Source of the DNA: Adiantum capillus-veneris
Taxonomy: Eukaryota; Streptophyta; Polypodiopsida; Polypodiales; Pteridaceae
Direction of reading: 5' to 3'
NCBI GenBank assembly: GCA_014529385.2
Contig: CM043962.1
Coordinates: forward strand, 90,011,680-90,075,679
DNA length: 64,000 nt
In this document: positions 11,763 to 23,709 of the stretch, piece by piece
Numbering within the stretch: the first letter of the stretch is position 1
Layout of the letters: each line of letters begins with the position of its first letter
Notes under the pieces: model-generated
The model's database searches: none
Seen by the model: only the letters and a program-made list of their open reading frames with translations
What the model was told of the DNA's origin: nothing
Position numbers and translations under genes: made by a program

Positions 11763-12119
11763 TTACCTCTCTCTTGAAATCATAGTCGTCCTCGACTATG
11801 GTGTAGAGAAGATAAAGCATATTCATGAGTCCTTTTCTTAGCGGGTAGAGGATCCCTATGTTACCCTACGACATCATTCCATAATGGATGACTAGTCCAT
11901 TTGGCGCTTGAGAGCATGAGGCTGCCGCAAGCATGTCTGCACATTAGTCCTATCAGTCTTCCGTAGTAGAGTGACAAGCTCTACTTGATGTTTGGGAGAC
12001 GTCGTCTCCACAAACTTGATCTAAGCATGCATACTACTTCATTTTTGTGCACAAATAAAGAAAAGGAGAGTCTTATAGGACAAAAACTTTGTTCATTTTT
12101 TAACATTTTGTACATTTGC
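11763..12119 (-). promoter_or_regulatory. Gypsy B polypurine tract, hairpin and 3' UTR
   Basis: Minus-strand AAGAGAGAGGTAA abuts the 3' LTR. The hairpin CATAGTCG-TCCT-CGACTATG at 11781-11800 is identical to that of element A. The remainder up to the pol stop is non-coding. Confidence 0.6.
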
Positions 12120-15100
12120 TTACTCTTGGGAAGCATTGTAAGCATTGACAAGGTTTAGGTTATCCTTTAATTGTATGCCTTGCATCCATCCAGCATCTTC
12201 AAAAGGATAATTCTTAAACTTAATAAGATATCGTCGGATAGTTTACCGCCTCTTAGTACCTTGTCTTCATGTTGGAGAATGGACTCGGGCTGCAGCACCT
12301 CCTCTTGGTCCTCAATCTCCGGTGGGTCTTCAATAGTTGGTTCTTGAGGTGGCTCTCCTTTGTAAGGCTTTAATAGGCTCACATGGAAAGCATTTTGTAT
12401 GAGCCAATGATTGGGTAACTTGAGTTGATAGGCCATCTCATTGATTGGCCTAAGAATCTGAAAGGGACCATAGTACCTTTTTGCTAGTTTAGCATAGTAA
12501 TTTTGGTGGCCCGTAGGATTCTTGCCCGTCGTGTGCCTTAATCGAGCCTTTGGAAACTTTAACAAGACCCAATCGTTTTCTTTAAAGGCTTGGGCTCTTC
12601 TGTGCTTGTCAGCAGCAGCCTTTTGCCTTTGCTGTGAGATAGAGATAGCATCCTTAATCTTTTGAAAAGATTCTTGTAGGTCTCGGCTATACTCATTTGC
12701 AGCAAAGATCTTCCCATGTACCTTAAGTAGCAAGGGACTTTTTTATCTTCCCTCAATTACCTCGAAAGGTGCTTTTCCCGTGGAAGTATGTACAGTGTTA
12801 TTGTAAGCATACTCCACTAAGAGTAAGTACTTCTCCCATTGGGATCTTTGATCTACTTCCGTTACATAGGCTTTTAGTAGATCGAGAATTGTTAGGTTAG
12901 CTATTTCACTTTGGCCATCCGTTTGTGGATGATAGGCCGAAGAGAAGTTTAGCCTTGTACCTAAATTCTCAAAGAGACCCTTCCAAAAATTACTGGTCAT
13001 TCTAGGATCTCTATCCGACATTATGGACATTGGCAAGCCATGGTACTTGAAAATTTGTGAAATGAAGAGGGTTGCCATTTGATGGGCTTTGATAGTCTTT
13101 TTGACAAGTATAAAATGAGCTTGTTTACTTAACCTGTCTACTATCGTCCATATTCCCATATTCCCATGGATAGACTTAGGCAATCCAAAGATAAAATCCA
13201 TGGATATGTTGTCCCATGGTGAATTAGGGATTGGCAAGGGTTGAAGCAATCCAAGTTGCTTCCCTCTATCACATTTTGTCTTTTGGCATACCACACATTT
13301 GGAAACATACTCTTGTATGTTCACTTTCATGGTAGGCCAATAGAAATATGTTTCTATTCCCTTTAAGGTAGACTGAATACCTCTATGCCCCGCATAAGGT
13401 GGAGCATGAGATTCATACATTACTTTCTCACGTAGTGAGTTAGTAACGCATAGTCTATTGCCATAGAGAAGATAACCATCTTGTAAAGTGAATGGTTCTT
13501 CTTTCTTTCCTAATGCCAGGGCTGAAATCACATTCTAAAGTCGGGATCAATAGCGTACTCATCTATCATTGAAGATAGATCATTGTGAGTTGCTATGGAA
13601 ACCGCATTCACTCTCGGTCGTCTTGAGAGTGCATCGTCTACTTAATTGTGCTTGCCAGCAATGTGAGCAATATGAAAATGAAATTGCGAAAGGAAATTTG
13701 CCCACCTCATTTGTTTTTCGGAGAGCTTGGTCTGCGTCATGAAGTACTTAAGACTTTGGTGATCCGTTCGTAGAATGAAAGGAGTCCCCAATAAATAGTG
13801 CTTCCATGAGTCTAAGGCATGTAGAACTACAAGGAGTTCCTTTTCGTATATGCCTAGAGCTTGCTCAACAGGGTCGAGCCTTCGACTCTCATAGCCTATG
13901 GCGTGCCCTTCTTGGAGCAAAACAGCTCCAAGGCAATCACCACAAGCATCACATTGGACCTCAAATGGTTTTGAGAGATCCGGTAGTGTAAGCACAGGTT
14001 GAGAGATAAGCTTTTCTTTAAGCTTTTCGAAAGCATTGTTCTCCTTAGCAGACCATGTATACCTAACGCTTTTCTTTGTTAGGTCATGTAATGGTTCCGC
14101 AATTTGTGAGAACTTTTCTATGAAGTGTCTATAGTATGCACACATACCTATAAAGCTTCTTAGTTCATGAAGATTCCTTGGTTTAGGCCATCCTTTTATT
14201 ACCTCTAACTTGGATGGATCCATTTGGATGCCATCTTGAGAGATAATGTGACCTAAATACTGAATCTTTTGCAAGAAAAATTCACTTTTCTTTCGATTAA
14301 CATAAAGTTTATTCTCTCTTAAACTTGAAATATTACCTGGAGATGTTGCTTGTGTTCCTCCAATGAATTAGAGTAGATGATAATATCATCAAAGAACACT
14401 CCAGTGAAGGTTCGATGAGGCCTGAATAGCTTCTCCATCAAGCGGTTGAATGTGGCTGATGCATTGGTCAGGCCAAAAGGCATGACAATGTATTCGTAAA
14501 GACCAAATGTAGTACGAATTGCGGTCTTTACAATGTCTTGATCAACTATCCTTATTTGATGATAGCCACTTTTTAGGTCAATCCTACTGAAGTAGGTCGA
14601 TCCTTGTAGCTTATCAAATAGGTCTTCTACCCGTGGAACGGGAAACCTATTCTTGATAGTGATCCTATTTAGTGCTCTATAGTAGACACACATACAATAT
14701 GTGCCGTCTGTCTTTTGCACTAATAGCACAGGTGAGCAAAATGGAGATGAACTAGGCCTAACCATGCCCTTCTCAACTAACTCATGCACTTCCTGCATAA
14801 TCTCCTCTTGTTGAGCTTGAGAAACTCTATATGGAGGTTTGTTAGGCGGTGAACTTCCTGGAAGAAGTTCAATTGCATGGTCATCATTACCTCGTTTAGG
14901 AGGTAGCTCACAAGGGATGTCGTCAATAAAAACATCTTTAAACCCCTTGAGAAAATTGGATAACTCTAATTCCTTTTGGTTGCTTTTATTTTCTTTTGCT
15001 AAAGTATTAGGTTCATTTTTCGAATCTTTAACAAAAATCATGTACACGGAAATAGAGCTCTTTATTGACTTGTTGAAAGCTGGTGTATGTACAATGGGGA

Positions 15101-15150
15101 TGGTGTTACCCATTTCCTTAGCATCTATATACATGTCTTTTTCCTTGAAC
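12120..15150 (-). pseudogene. Gypsy B pol (RT, RNase H, integrase, chromo-like tail)
   Basis: Read right to left from the D insertion: FKEKDMYIDA, the RT with LVQKTDGTYCMCVYYRALN, RIDLKSGYHQI and the catalytic VFFDDIIIYS; then a 1-base loss near 14325 relative to element A. RNase H (14274-13642) has FEVQCDACGDCLGAVL and LRTDHQSLKYF. Integrase (13531-12743) has HHCC and the DDE blocks MDFIFGLP, MSDRDP and HPQTDGQSE. A stop at 12743-12745 interrupts EGR/KSPLLLK, and the chromo-like [11 protein letters not shown] tail ends near 12120 after another frameshift near 12240. VDYRALN is VYYRALN here, so an otherwise conserved Asp is changed. The gene is dead, but homology to element A is clear throughout. 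Confidence 0.9.
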
Positions 15151-15154
15151 TTAA

Positions 15155-15757
15155 CACTAGGTTGGTAATGGGACACTTTTATGTCCTGGGACACTTTTAT
15201 GTCCTGTGAAGTGACCATTTTCCTTGAATTATGTCAAGAGTTTCAAAATAGATTTTGAGGTGCTATCTGTCTAGAAAGTTGTCTCATGAGCTGAAAAAAA
15301 CTCGACATTTTTTTGGAATATCAATTCCATCTTTAACCTTGTCCTTGCACAACATTTCACAACCTAAACTGTGTGAAAAAACGGGTCCTGTTTTTGGCTT
15401 TTTTCAACTTTTTGCAACTATACCACTCTAGAATTCATGTTTGTGAGGTCTATAATGCTAGAGAACTATCTTTAGTAGCCCTCAACATGTCCTAATGCTT
15501 CTAGGGAGAAATAAATGTTAAAGTTGTAAGTTATGACCAAATTACAAAAATTGTCAAATCCTAATTTTTAGCCAATTTTAGCTCTTCTATGATTTTTTTG
15601 GTGGCTTTCATGATATCCAAATGCAGTTTTGATTTTCCATGTCGCATATTGTAACATAAAGCTAATATTCCTTGAGTTTTGGGGCACCTAATACCCTATT
15701 TTGCATAGTAGACAACGATGGTTGATTTTTCAATTATAGAAGAAAACGAAACACTCT
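15155..15757. other. Left arm of element D
   Basis: Non-coding, AT-rich. Contains the 14-bp inverted end and two tandem copies of ggacacttttatgtcc spaced 18 bp apart. No ORF of note; the apparent start of the frame at 15218 belongs to this arm, not to gypsy B. Confidence 0.7.
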
Positions 15758-15762
15758 AGTAT

Positions 15763-17316
15763 TGAAGGGTGCAAAGCGAACCCCGAACCCCAACGGCCTC
15801 TAAAGCACCGGGGACCGAATAGCGCGCCTCGAGCCTGTCATGGTAAAGCAAACAGGGGGCACCACCTAGCTTCAGCGGCTAGGACGCAAACAACACACCA
15901 CCATAACAAAGTTTTCATCCAAGAGAGATGGATGCTTGGGATTAATGATGAAGAGGAAAGGGAATGAGATCAAGTGAGAGGGAGAGAGAGAGAGAGAGTG
16001 AGGGAGGGGGTATAGCGGCTTAGTACTTAGGCACCACAAAAGGATGGCGAATCCGCACATCCTTCACACATACACAAGCTCACTCCAAACACAAAACTAG
16101 GTGGCGATTCCGCACACCTCACATGGGAAAAACATTGCAAGAAAACATACTCACAAAACCTCAAGCTTTATTTAGAGAATACGGCGATGAAATGGGGAGC
16201 ATAGGGTAGGGGAATGAGAAGGGAGAGCGTGGTAGAGCACATGGCGGATAGGTGGGAGTTGATGGCGAAGACTCGCACGAGGGTTATGGCCATCATCCTT
16301 CATTTAGTTTCCCTTCATCTTCCATAGCCCAAGGGTGTAGAGGTCATGCTCAAAACGAGCATGGTGATTGCGGTGATGGTGATGGTGTGGGTGTGTGTGT
16401 GTGCACTAGGCACACACAGTGCATAGTGTACTCTTTGGTGATGGTGTGTGTCCTTAGTGTGATGGTGACCCCTCTTTATATAGGGGAGGAGGGGGGAGAA
16501 ATTCTAGAATTTAGAAATGAAGAAATCATTATCTACATAGGCCATGTGACTGTGGGCCCCACTTGTCTGGCTGTGTGTATATGTGCCAGAACAGCAGTCT
16601 CATGAGAGAGAGACTAAGAGAGAGAGATGGGTTGATGAAAAAAAGTGAGAGGTGACATGGAGAATAAAGTAATTACAAGAGGGGAGAGAGGGGAGTGTGT
16701 TCAGAGGTGAATCTGTGTGCAGATGTGTGTGAACACAAGAAAAATCAGGTAACCACCGGATAGGGATGGGTCTGTGGGCACCTTTTTCAATGAAACTGAG
16801 TCTGTGTGAGTGTGGGGGAGGTTATTTAGCTACAAGACAAGAGACATGGCGCCCTTTAGAGAGAGAGGGGGGTATTTGGGTCATGGGATATGATAGGAGA
16901 GAGAAAGAGGGGGTGGGGTATACTATTTTGGAAGATAGGGTAAGTTGCATGTGAGTTAGGGTGCATTATTGGTGAGTTATAATGCATTATTGGTGAGAGG
17001 TGGGGTAGCTTGAGGGGAGAGAGAAAGGAGAAAGGACAAGGGGAAGAGAGAGGGGGTTGACCTTTTGAGTGGAAGAGAGGAAAAGGGACACCCGGCGCGG
17101 CAACAGTGAAGAAAAAGGAGGCAAGGTGGGGATGGGCTACCCCGCAGGCATGAGGTGGCCTATTTTACCTTTCTTATATATTTACATAATCATAATTTAT
17201 TTTTTTCTTACTTTTTTCCAATGCCTTTTATCACTCCCTCCCTAAGAGGGGTTTTTCATGGGGTGGGGACGACAGAAGAGGGGTATGGGAGCTTGGCTTG
17301 TGAAAGGCCCCCATCA
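15763..17316 (-). repeat. 3' LTR of element C
   Basis: A copy lies at 23443-25023. Begins tgaagggtgcaaagcgaac on the plus strand. GA-rich, with a (GA)n tract near 15979-15996 and a TATA-like ctttatataggg at about 16472. The frames 16252-16605 and 24103-24315 are the same chance ORF in the two LTRs. Confidence 0.92.
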
Positions 17317-17335
17317 TTAGCCCTCTCCTTTTGGC
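17317..17335 (-). promoter_or_regulatory. Polypurine tract of element C
   Basis: Minus strand reads AAAAGGAGAGGGCTAATGA immediately before the 3' LTR start TGATGGGGG, the expected position for plus-strand priming. Confidence 0.5.
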
Positions 17336-17344
17336 TAGAGGCAT

Positions 17345-18829
17345 TCATGTCTCTAGCTCATCTGTTTGATCATTATCGTCGAAGGTGGCGGCTGATGGTG
17401 TGTCCTCATCTGGAATGTCAATTGGTGGAGCCTGGTCAAATCGAAGAAAATAAGGTTTAAGTCGCCAACCATTTACCCTGGTTTTATGAAGTTTTCCATC
17501 AGCCTCCATAAGCTGGTAGCTTCCATTGGCATACATTTTCCTGATGATGAAAGGGCCTTCCCATCGGAGCAGGAGACTCTTATCCTTGCGCATGTCGAAG
17601 CGATTGTCGTAGCGGAGCACCAACATTCCTTTCTTCAATTCTTTTTTCCGGAGATGCTCATTAAAGCTAAGCCGTCTATGCTCTGCTTGTGCTGCATAAT
17701 AATTTATTGCTTCTTCTCTGTCCAGCTGCAGTCTTTCCAAGTTGATGATGTGATCTCTCAAATGCATGTTGGGTTGTTGAAGTTGGCTTGCCATTACTCT
17801 GAGACTTTGTAGTTGCACTTCAATGGGCAAGATTGCTTCCTTACCAAATACTAGATGATACGGTGTGAATACCAAGGATGTACGAAATGAAGTTCTGTAG
17901 GCCCATAAAGGTGGTAGTAGATACTTATCCCTGTCTCCGGGATGATTGTTTACCTACTTGGTAATAATTTTAGAAACCATTCCATTTACCTTTTCAACTA
18001 GGCCATTACATTGAGGGTAATATGGTGAAGAGTGCCTCCTTGTAATGCCCAGTTTCTGCATTAATTCTCCTACCAAGTCTGCTCTGAAACCTCGCCCTCT
18101 ATCAGAGATGATCTCTAAAGGTGTGCCAAACCTACAGCATATGTTCTCGTAGATAAATTTAGCTACCTCTACCGCTGTGATTCTAGTGGTGGCTGTAGCC
18201 TCTGCCTATCTAGTCATGTAGTCGACCCCCATGATAATGTAGAATATTCCTGAGTTGGCCCTAGGTAATGGCCCAATGGCATCGATACCCCATTTTTCAA
18301 ATGGGCCATATGAGAGAATAGGTGTCTGTGGTTCAGGCATAAGTGACCCAGTGCCGGCCTTTTGACACAACTTACACGTTTTGCACCAATGGTGTACATC
18401 ACGGTTGAGGCTAGGCCATATGAAACCTGCCTGTAAGATTTTCCTACTTGTTATGTCTAGGGAAAAGTGACCACCACAAACCCCGTCGTGACAGCTAGCA
18501 ATTACTCCCGTGATTTCGTGAGAGAGAGGGACCTTCCTGAGTATTTGGTCCTTACCCTTACAGTACAAACCATCATTGATGAGTCGATACCTTGTGGCCT
18601 TCCGCGTCAGCCATTGCTTCTGTCCCTTTATTAAATCTGATAGGCATTCCTCTGTTTCCAAAAAATGCATGATGTCAGGCAAGGCATCACTGCCTTGAAA
18701 TAGAGGGAGCTTTAGTTTTATTGCTCCAACCACCACTTCCTGTAGTCTTTCACTTGCTAGGGCATCTGCTTCTTGGTTTTGAGCCCTTGGGATATGGTGT
18801 ATTTGAACTTCTTCAAACTTACCCAACAA
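17345..18829 (-). pseudogene. Element C integrase
   Basis: 18829-18209 contains ADALASERLQ (RNase H end), the zinc-binding HDGVCGGH and CKTCKLC residues, and the first catalytic Asp in WGIDAIGPLP (residue 183). A stop at 18206-18208 follows MGVDYMTR. The same frame then continues through EIISDRGRGF (second Asp) and YYPQCNGLVEKVN (catalytic Glu), meets a TAG at 17954-17956 (ITK*VNN), and runs on as 17875-17345 with YHLVFGKEAILP, LRWEGPF and the C-terminal GYRL-like WRLKPYF. Two in-frame stops with otherwise conserved sequence indicate recent inactivation by point mutation. Confidence 0.85.
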
Positions 18830-18856
18830 GGTTTTTACACCACTTAAGTGAGTCCT

Positions 18857-19138
18857 TTAACTAGAATTCTTGCATGTCCATGCTCCATTTACTTGCCTTA
18901 CCAGAAGTAGAGCATCCCCAAATACATTAAGGCGTTGTACACCTTGCGAGACGCACCATTGTAGACCCTTGGTTAGTGCTGCATACTCAGCTTCATTCTT
19001 AGAATGTGAATCTAACAATTGGCCCAACGAAAATACCTTTGTCCCTTTGTCATCAAAGACCACTATGCCTGCAGCTGCTTTGTCGGACGCTCGCTTGTAG
19101 GCTCCATCAAAGTAGAGAGAGTATGCTCCTTCTACCAT
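18857..19138 (-). pseudogene. Element C second RNase H (aRNH type)
   Basis: Reads LYFDGAYKRASDKAAAGIVV, then NEAEYAALTKGLQWC and LNVFGDALLLVRQVNG, giving the Asp-Glu-Asp core of an archaeal/plant-type RNase H1. It lies downstream of the usual gypsy RNase H remnant (19395-19560 region) and upstream of integrase. A TAA ends the frame after CKNSS and separates it from the integrase frame, where the family usually reads through. Confidence 0.75.
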
Positions 19139-19394
19139 CGGTGGTACTGGAGGTAATCGGACTTCTCCTTCCTTTCAAAGACTTGGTAGGTCATGAGTCC
19201 CTTGTCGTGCTTTCTACCTGTACCGTGTAGTCAAACTCTTGCAGACGAACTAGCCATTTAGTAATTCTAGCAGACACGTCCATGTGTTGTACAACATAGG
19301 GAAATATTTCATCCGTGGTTAGAATCACAAATTTCTTAGGCAGCAAATATGACCTAAACTTTGTAGTTGTAAATCTAAGAGCTAGGACTAAGTG

Positions 19395-22300
19395 TTACAC
19401 ATGGGTGAAACCTTTCTCTCCTGCTGTCATCATTCGATTAGAGAAGTAGATTGGCCTCATGAAAGATGTCGTCGTATCCTTTTGGAGTAGCACAGCCCCC
19501 AATGAGTCATCACCAACACTTGAGGTGACATAGAATTTTTCATCCCACTTAGGTGGTGAGATAGTTGGCAGAGTGGCTAAGACATCCTTTACCTTGTTGT
19601 AGTGATGTTCGCTTTCCTCGTCCCAAGTGAAAGTTGATCTTTGAGTGAGTTGTTGCAGTTGTAGAACAAGTTGTGATAGTAGATGTATGAATCTACTTAA
19701 GTACCTCACCTTCTGTAGAAAAGAGACCAGTTGACGTGCGGTCGTTGGTGAAGGTAGGGCTATGAGTGCGGACACCTTACTTGGGTCGGCGTTGATACCT
19801 TTTGCTGAAATTTCATGGCCTAGTAGAATGACTTTACTCTCCCCAATGTGGCATTTATCCACATTTAATTGCCCACCTAGGCTCTGCAACCTGGCCAAAC
19901 CTTCAGTTACCTTTTCTAAATGTGAAATACGAGAGCTATATATACAAAAATCATCAATGAACACTCTTATGGATGTTCCAAAGAACGGTTGAAAAACATA
20001 TGTGACATATCTTTGGAATGTGACAGGTGCATTTGTGAGACCAAATGGCATAACCCTGTATGCAAAACAACCCCATGGCGTGATAAAAGTGGTTTTTAGC
20101 TGATCTTCCAAGGCTATGCGTATTTGAAAGTATCCAGAATAACCATCACAGATGGTATAGCATTCAAAACCCGCTACTTCATTCAGAATTTCATCCAAGA
20201 AAGGGAGAGGAAAGTGGTCTCTCTTTGTAGCTGCATTTAGTGGTTTGTAGTCAACACAGACCCTCCACTTACCATTCTTTTTAGGCGTCACCACTACGGG
20301 TGACACCCATTCTGAGTTTTCTACAGGATATATGAATCCCGCCTCCAGCAGTTTCCTTACCTCGGCCAAGAGTGCCTTTTCTTGTATGACCCCCAGACGT
20401 CGTAGCTTTTGCACAATTGGTTTTACCCCTTCCTTCAGCTTAATATGATGTTCCACCACTGTAATGCCTGTGATTCTTTCATAGTTGTCAATGAACAGGT
20501 TAGGAAATCCCATCAACATTTGCAAAAAAGTATCTTTCTCCTCAAGTGTTAATTCCGTAGACAACATACCCTTCAACCTACTTCCTCCTAGGCCAGGTGA
20601 TTTTCTCTCCTCTTCATTGGGTTTCCCTTTTGGTGAAGGATCACCTTTTGGTGATGGATCACCAGTTGTGCTTACCCTTTGTGGATCCTTCATAATGATA
20701 CCCATCACATCAATGGAAATGTCACTTTCGTCGGTGGATGTGGTCTCCTCCTCAGAATTGGAAGATTCGCTAGTGGTTTCATCTGCCGATGTTTCCAGAT
20801 TCATTTGCTTCTGCTTGACAATCCTCATGTCGTAGTAGATTGTCTCCCCTTTCTTACCGGTCATGTGTAGAAGGCCAGTACCCCAGTCCTGTTTTGCCTT
20901 CATGGCCATCAACCATGGCCTTCCCAAAATTAGTGGATAGCCCTCCCCCTTAGTAGGCATTACAAAAACATCTACCTCTACCTCAGTGTTGAAAGCTTTT
21001 ATTTTCACAACACTTACCACACCCACACACTTTACTTTTGCGTTGTTTGCCATCTTTGCCTTGCATGGAGAAGGCATGTCAACCTCGAGCACTAATCGAA
21101 GCATCATAGCTTCGCTCATTACACAGATTTGTGCACCTCCATCAATGTAGGTGTTTCCAAAACTCTTTCCTTTTATGTTTACGTCGACAATTGGAAGGAT
21201 GCCATCCATGTTGCATCCCGAAATTGCTCCGGCTACCTTTGTTTTGGAGCGTCTTGTACTTACCATTTTAGACCATTGTCGCCTTACTTTTGGTGCAAGA
21301 TGTAGCAGTTGTGGCCATGTAATCTTTGGTCCTTGCTCTACCACATCCAATGTTAAATCATAGAGCTTTGAACTTTCCCCTAGCTGGAAGTCGGTGATGC
21401 CCAATTTCCGTCGTGGCCTGGATGGCCTCTTGCTAGTTTCTCCTCTCATGCTTCTCTCATCATCTGATTGTGTAGCCTTCTCCCTCCTAGCTCTTTTCAC
21501 AGTCATGGCCTCAAGTGGTTCTAAAAAGGTTACCTTCTCCTTACCCTTGTCCCTCTCCTTTGCTCTGGGTGGATCCACTACTATGGCTTTTCCTTTCTCT
21601 TCTAGCCTTATGATGTTTATAGGGCGATCAGGTGGTGGGGCTAGTGGAAGAGGTGGAATGGATGCTTGTAGTCGTGTCTGGGGTGGACGTAGAATTTGTG
21701 TTGGTGGGGTTGGTGCTCTGGGTGGGGGTGTTGTTTCTCTAGGGGGTGACAATTGGTTCCTCCTACCTCCTCTATTATAGTTTTGTCGTGGTTTGGGACA
21801 GTAGTACATACCGTGACCGTCTTCTCCGCAATTGTAGCAATGATACTCCCTATTTTGTCGTCGTGCTCTTCCAAGGTCTTGATCTCTTTCTTGACTCCTC
21901 CCTTGTTGTATTAAGTGGACAGACAAATTCTGCAGTTGGTCAGTAATATGGGCCAACATATCTTGTTGGTCATCTCTTACCCCAAGAGCCGGTGGTGGTG
22001 GTGGAATGGTGGTTGTTGTAGTTGTTGGTCGACGTGATGTTTCTGTTTCTGTTGACTCGGTTTCTTTGGTTTTCATTCGCAGCTTCTTGTCCTTAAGGCA
22101 AGCAATCTCAACGGCTAACTCGTACGTAGCCGGGAATCTACCTTTCCCCTTCTCCTTGAGAAGCGGCCATAAGCCATGCGTGAACCGATCTTTTTTTAGG
22201 AAATCGGGTGCAGCTTCCCCCCTTGCCAGTGACTCAACCCACCGTTCCCACAAATCCACAAATTTGGACTCATATGGCATATTCTAAAAGACCCTCCTGC

Positions 22301-22584
22301 TTCAAGTCTCTCAACTTGTCCCACAACTTTTTTGAAGTGGTACCTCCCCCAAAGCGCCTCTTAAAAGCGGTTTTTAAGGGTTCCCAGTCATCTTTGGTTG
22401 CTTGTGGAAGTGCATTGTACCATGATCTAGCTTCTAGCTTCATGAGATGCTTAAAGATTCTAACCCGGGATTCATCCGTATCTTTGTTGCTCACTACACA
22501 TGCTACTTCAAAGTCATCTAGGAAGTCTGTTACCAAATCCTCCCCCTTCTTTCCTTTAAATGTTGGAAATGCTACACTTGCCAT
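19395..22584 (-). pseudogene. Element C gag-protease-RT-RNase H polyprotein
   Basis: Gag starts at the ATG at 22584 (MASVAFPTFKGKKGEDLVTD) and contains RSWYNALPQATKDDWEPLK. A 1-base shift near 22270-22280 separates it from the 961-codon frame that follows. That frame has the zinc knuckle CYNCGEDGHGMYYC (residues 148-161), a protease with YIDGGAQICVMS (Asp380), the RT blocks CVDYKPLNAATKRDHFPLP, MPFGLTNAPVTFQRYV and the catalytic RVFIDDFCIYSS, and the first RNase H (FYVTSSVGDDSLGAVLLQ). The frame stops at 19395-19397 in FTHV*HLVLA, one substitution from a Gln codon. The Pro/Thr-rich linker of about 200 residues before the protease is unusually long. Confidence 0.88.
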
Positions 22585-22619
22585 GATTACTGAGAGAGAG
22601 CTAGAAAGACACACTGCTT

Positions 22620-23428
22620 AACTTGAAAAAGTTTTTTTCTTCTTTACAAGGAGGCGTGTATACCCTCTTATACTAGGACATAGATTAAAACTTCAAACGG
22701 TACATTCCCTTGTACCAAAGGTAGGACAAATGGTTGATCTGATGCCAGAACCTCAAAAAATTGCTCCCCACCCAGCATGGTGTCAATGAAGTGCTGGTAG
22801 TGAGCCTTCAAATCCAGTATTACCTTGATTGAGCGTACACGTGTTGGTATGTGTGATATGTCTTGAGGTAGGTTGTACTGATTCATGTGAAGCTTAGAGG
22901 TGCTTAGTCACTGTCCAAGCTTGTGGGAGAGGGTGGTGTTCTTTCCTGAAACAAACTCAGTAGATCCCTAGTTTCTCTAGTGAGAGTGTGAGCCAATGAT
23001 TCCGTTATCTGTGTTGCAGCATCAGGTGCGACTTGAAAACTGACTGTGATAATTACCTCCGTTACTTGAGTTACCCGATTCTCAAAGTAGAATAGTGTTG
23101 ATTCTCTATTGTGTAGAGCTCCTTCCATTTTGTTGTTGTGGGTTGGTTGTAGGTTGCGGACATGGTTTCGACCTTCTCCTTCTTCCTCTTGGCACTTGGC
23201 CTATGTATATCCACTGGGTTTGGCGTGTTGGTTGACTCTCCCACTGCAAATCGATTACCGTTATGCCTGGCACTCGATCTTCGATGGAGATGCGGAGTTC
23301 GTCTAGTTGTGCTTGGAGCTCTTCTTCTTCTGTCGTCCAATTAGAAAATCCCGTTAGCCATTCATCCATTCACAATAGTTTAGGGGTTTCAGTCTTGTAA
23401 ACTGAAGGGTTTCATGAAAAGATCCTCA
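22620..23428 (-). other. Element C leader and possible N-terminal gag remnants
   Basis: Between the 5' LTR and the recognised gag start there are several overlapping minus-strand frames (23369-23106, 23128-22904, 22886-22668). The first two could once have been continuous: MDEWLTGFSNWTTEEEELQ, then MEGALHNRESTLFYFENRV. I do not recognise them; a degraded extra ORF before gag is possible. Confidence 0.3.
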
Positions 23429-23442
23429 GTGGGGGCACCAAA
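23429..23442 (-). promoter_or_regulatory. Primer-binding site of element C
   Basis: The minus strand just inside the 5' LTR reads TTTGGTGCCCCCACTG, an 18-nt-class PBS position with the TGG start expected for a tRNA CCA end. It is not initiator Met; the tRNA was not identified. Confidence 0.45.
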
Positions 23443-23657
23443 TGACGGGTGCAAAGCGAACCTCGAACCGCAAAGGCCTCTAAAGCACCGGGGACCGAAT
23501 AGCACGCCTCGAGCCTGTCATGGTAAAGCAAACAGGGGGCACCACCTAGCTTCAGCGGCTAGGACGCAAACAACACACCACCATAACAAAGTTTTCATCC
23601 AAGAGAGATGGATGCTTGGGAGTAATGATGAAGAGGAAAGGGAATGAGATCAAGTGA

Positions 23658-23709
<52 letters not shown>

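Noticed and set aside
16252-16605. ORF duplicated at 24103-24315
   Set aside because: Both are the same non-coding LTR of element C; duplication reflects the LTR pair, not a gene.
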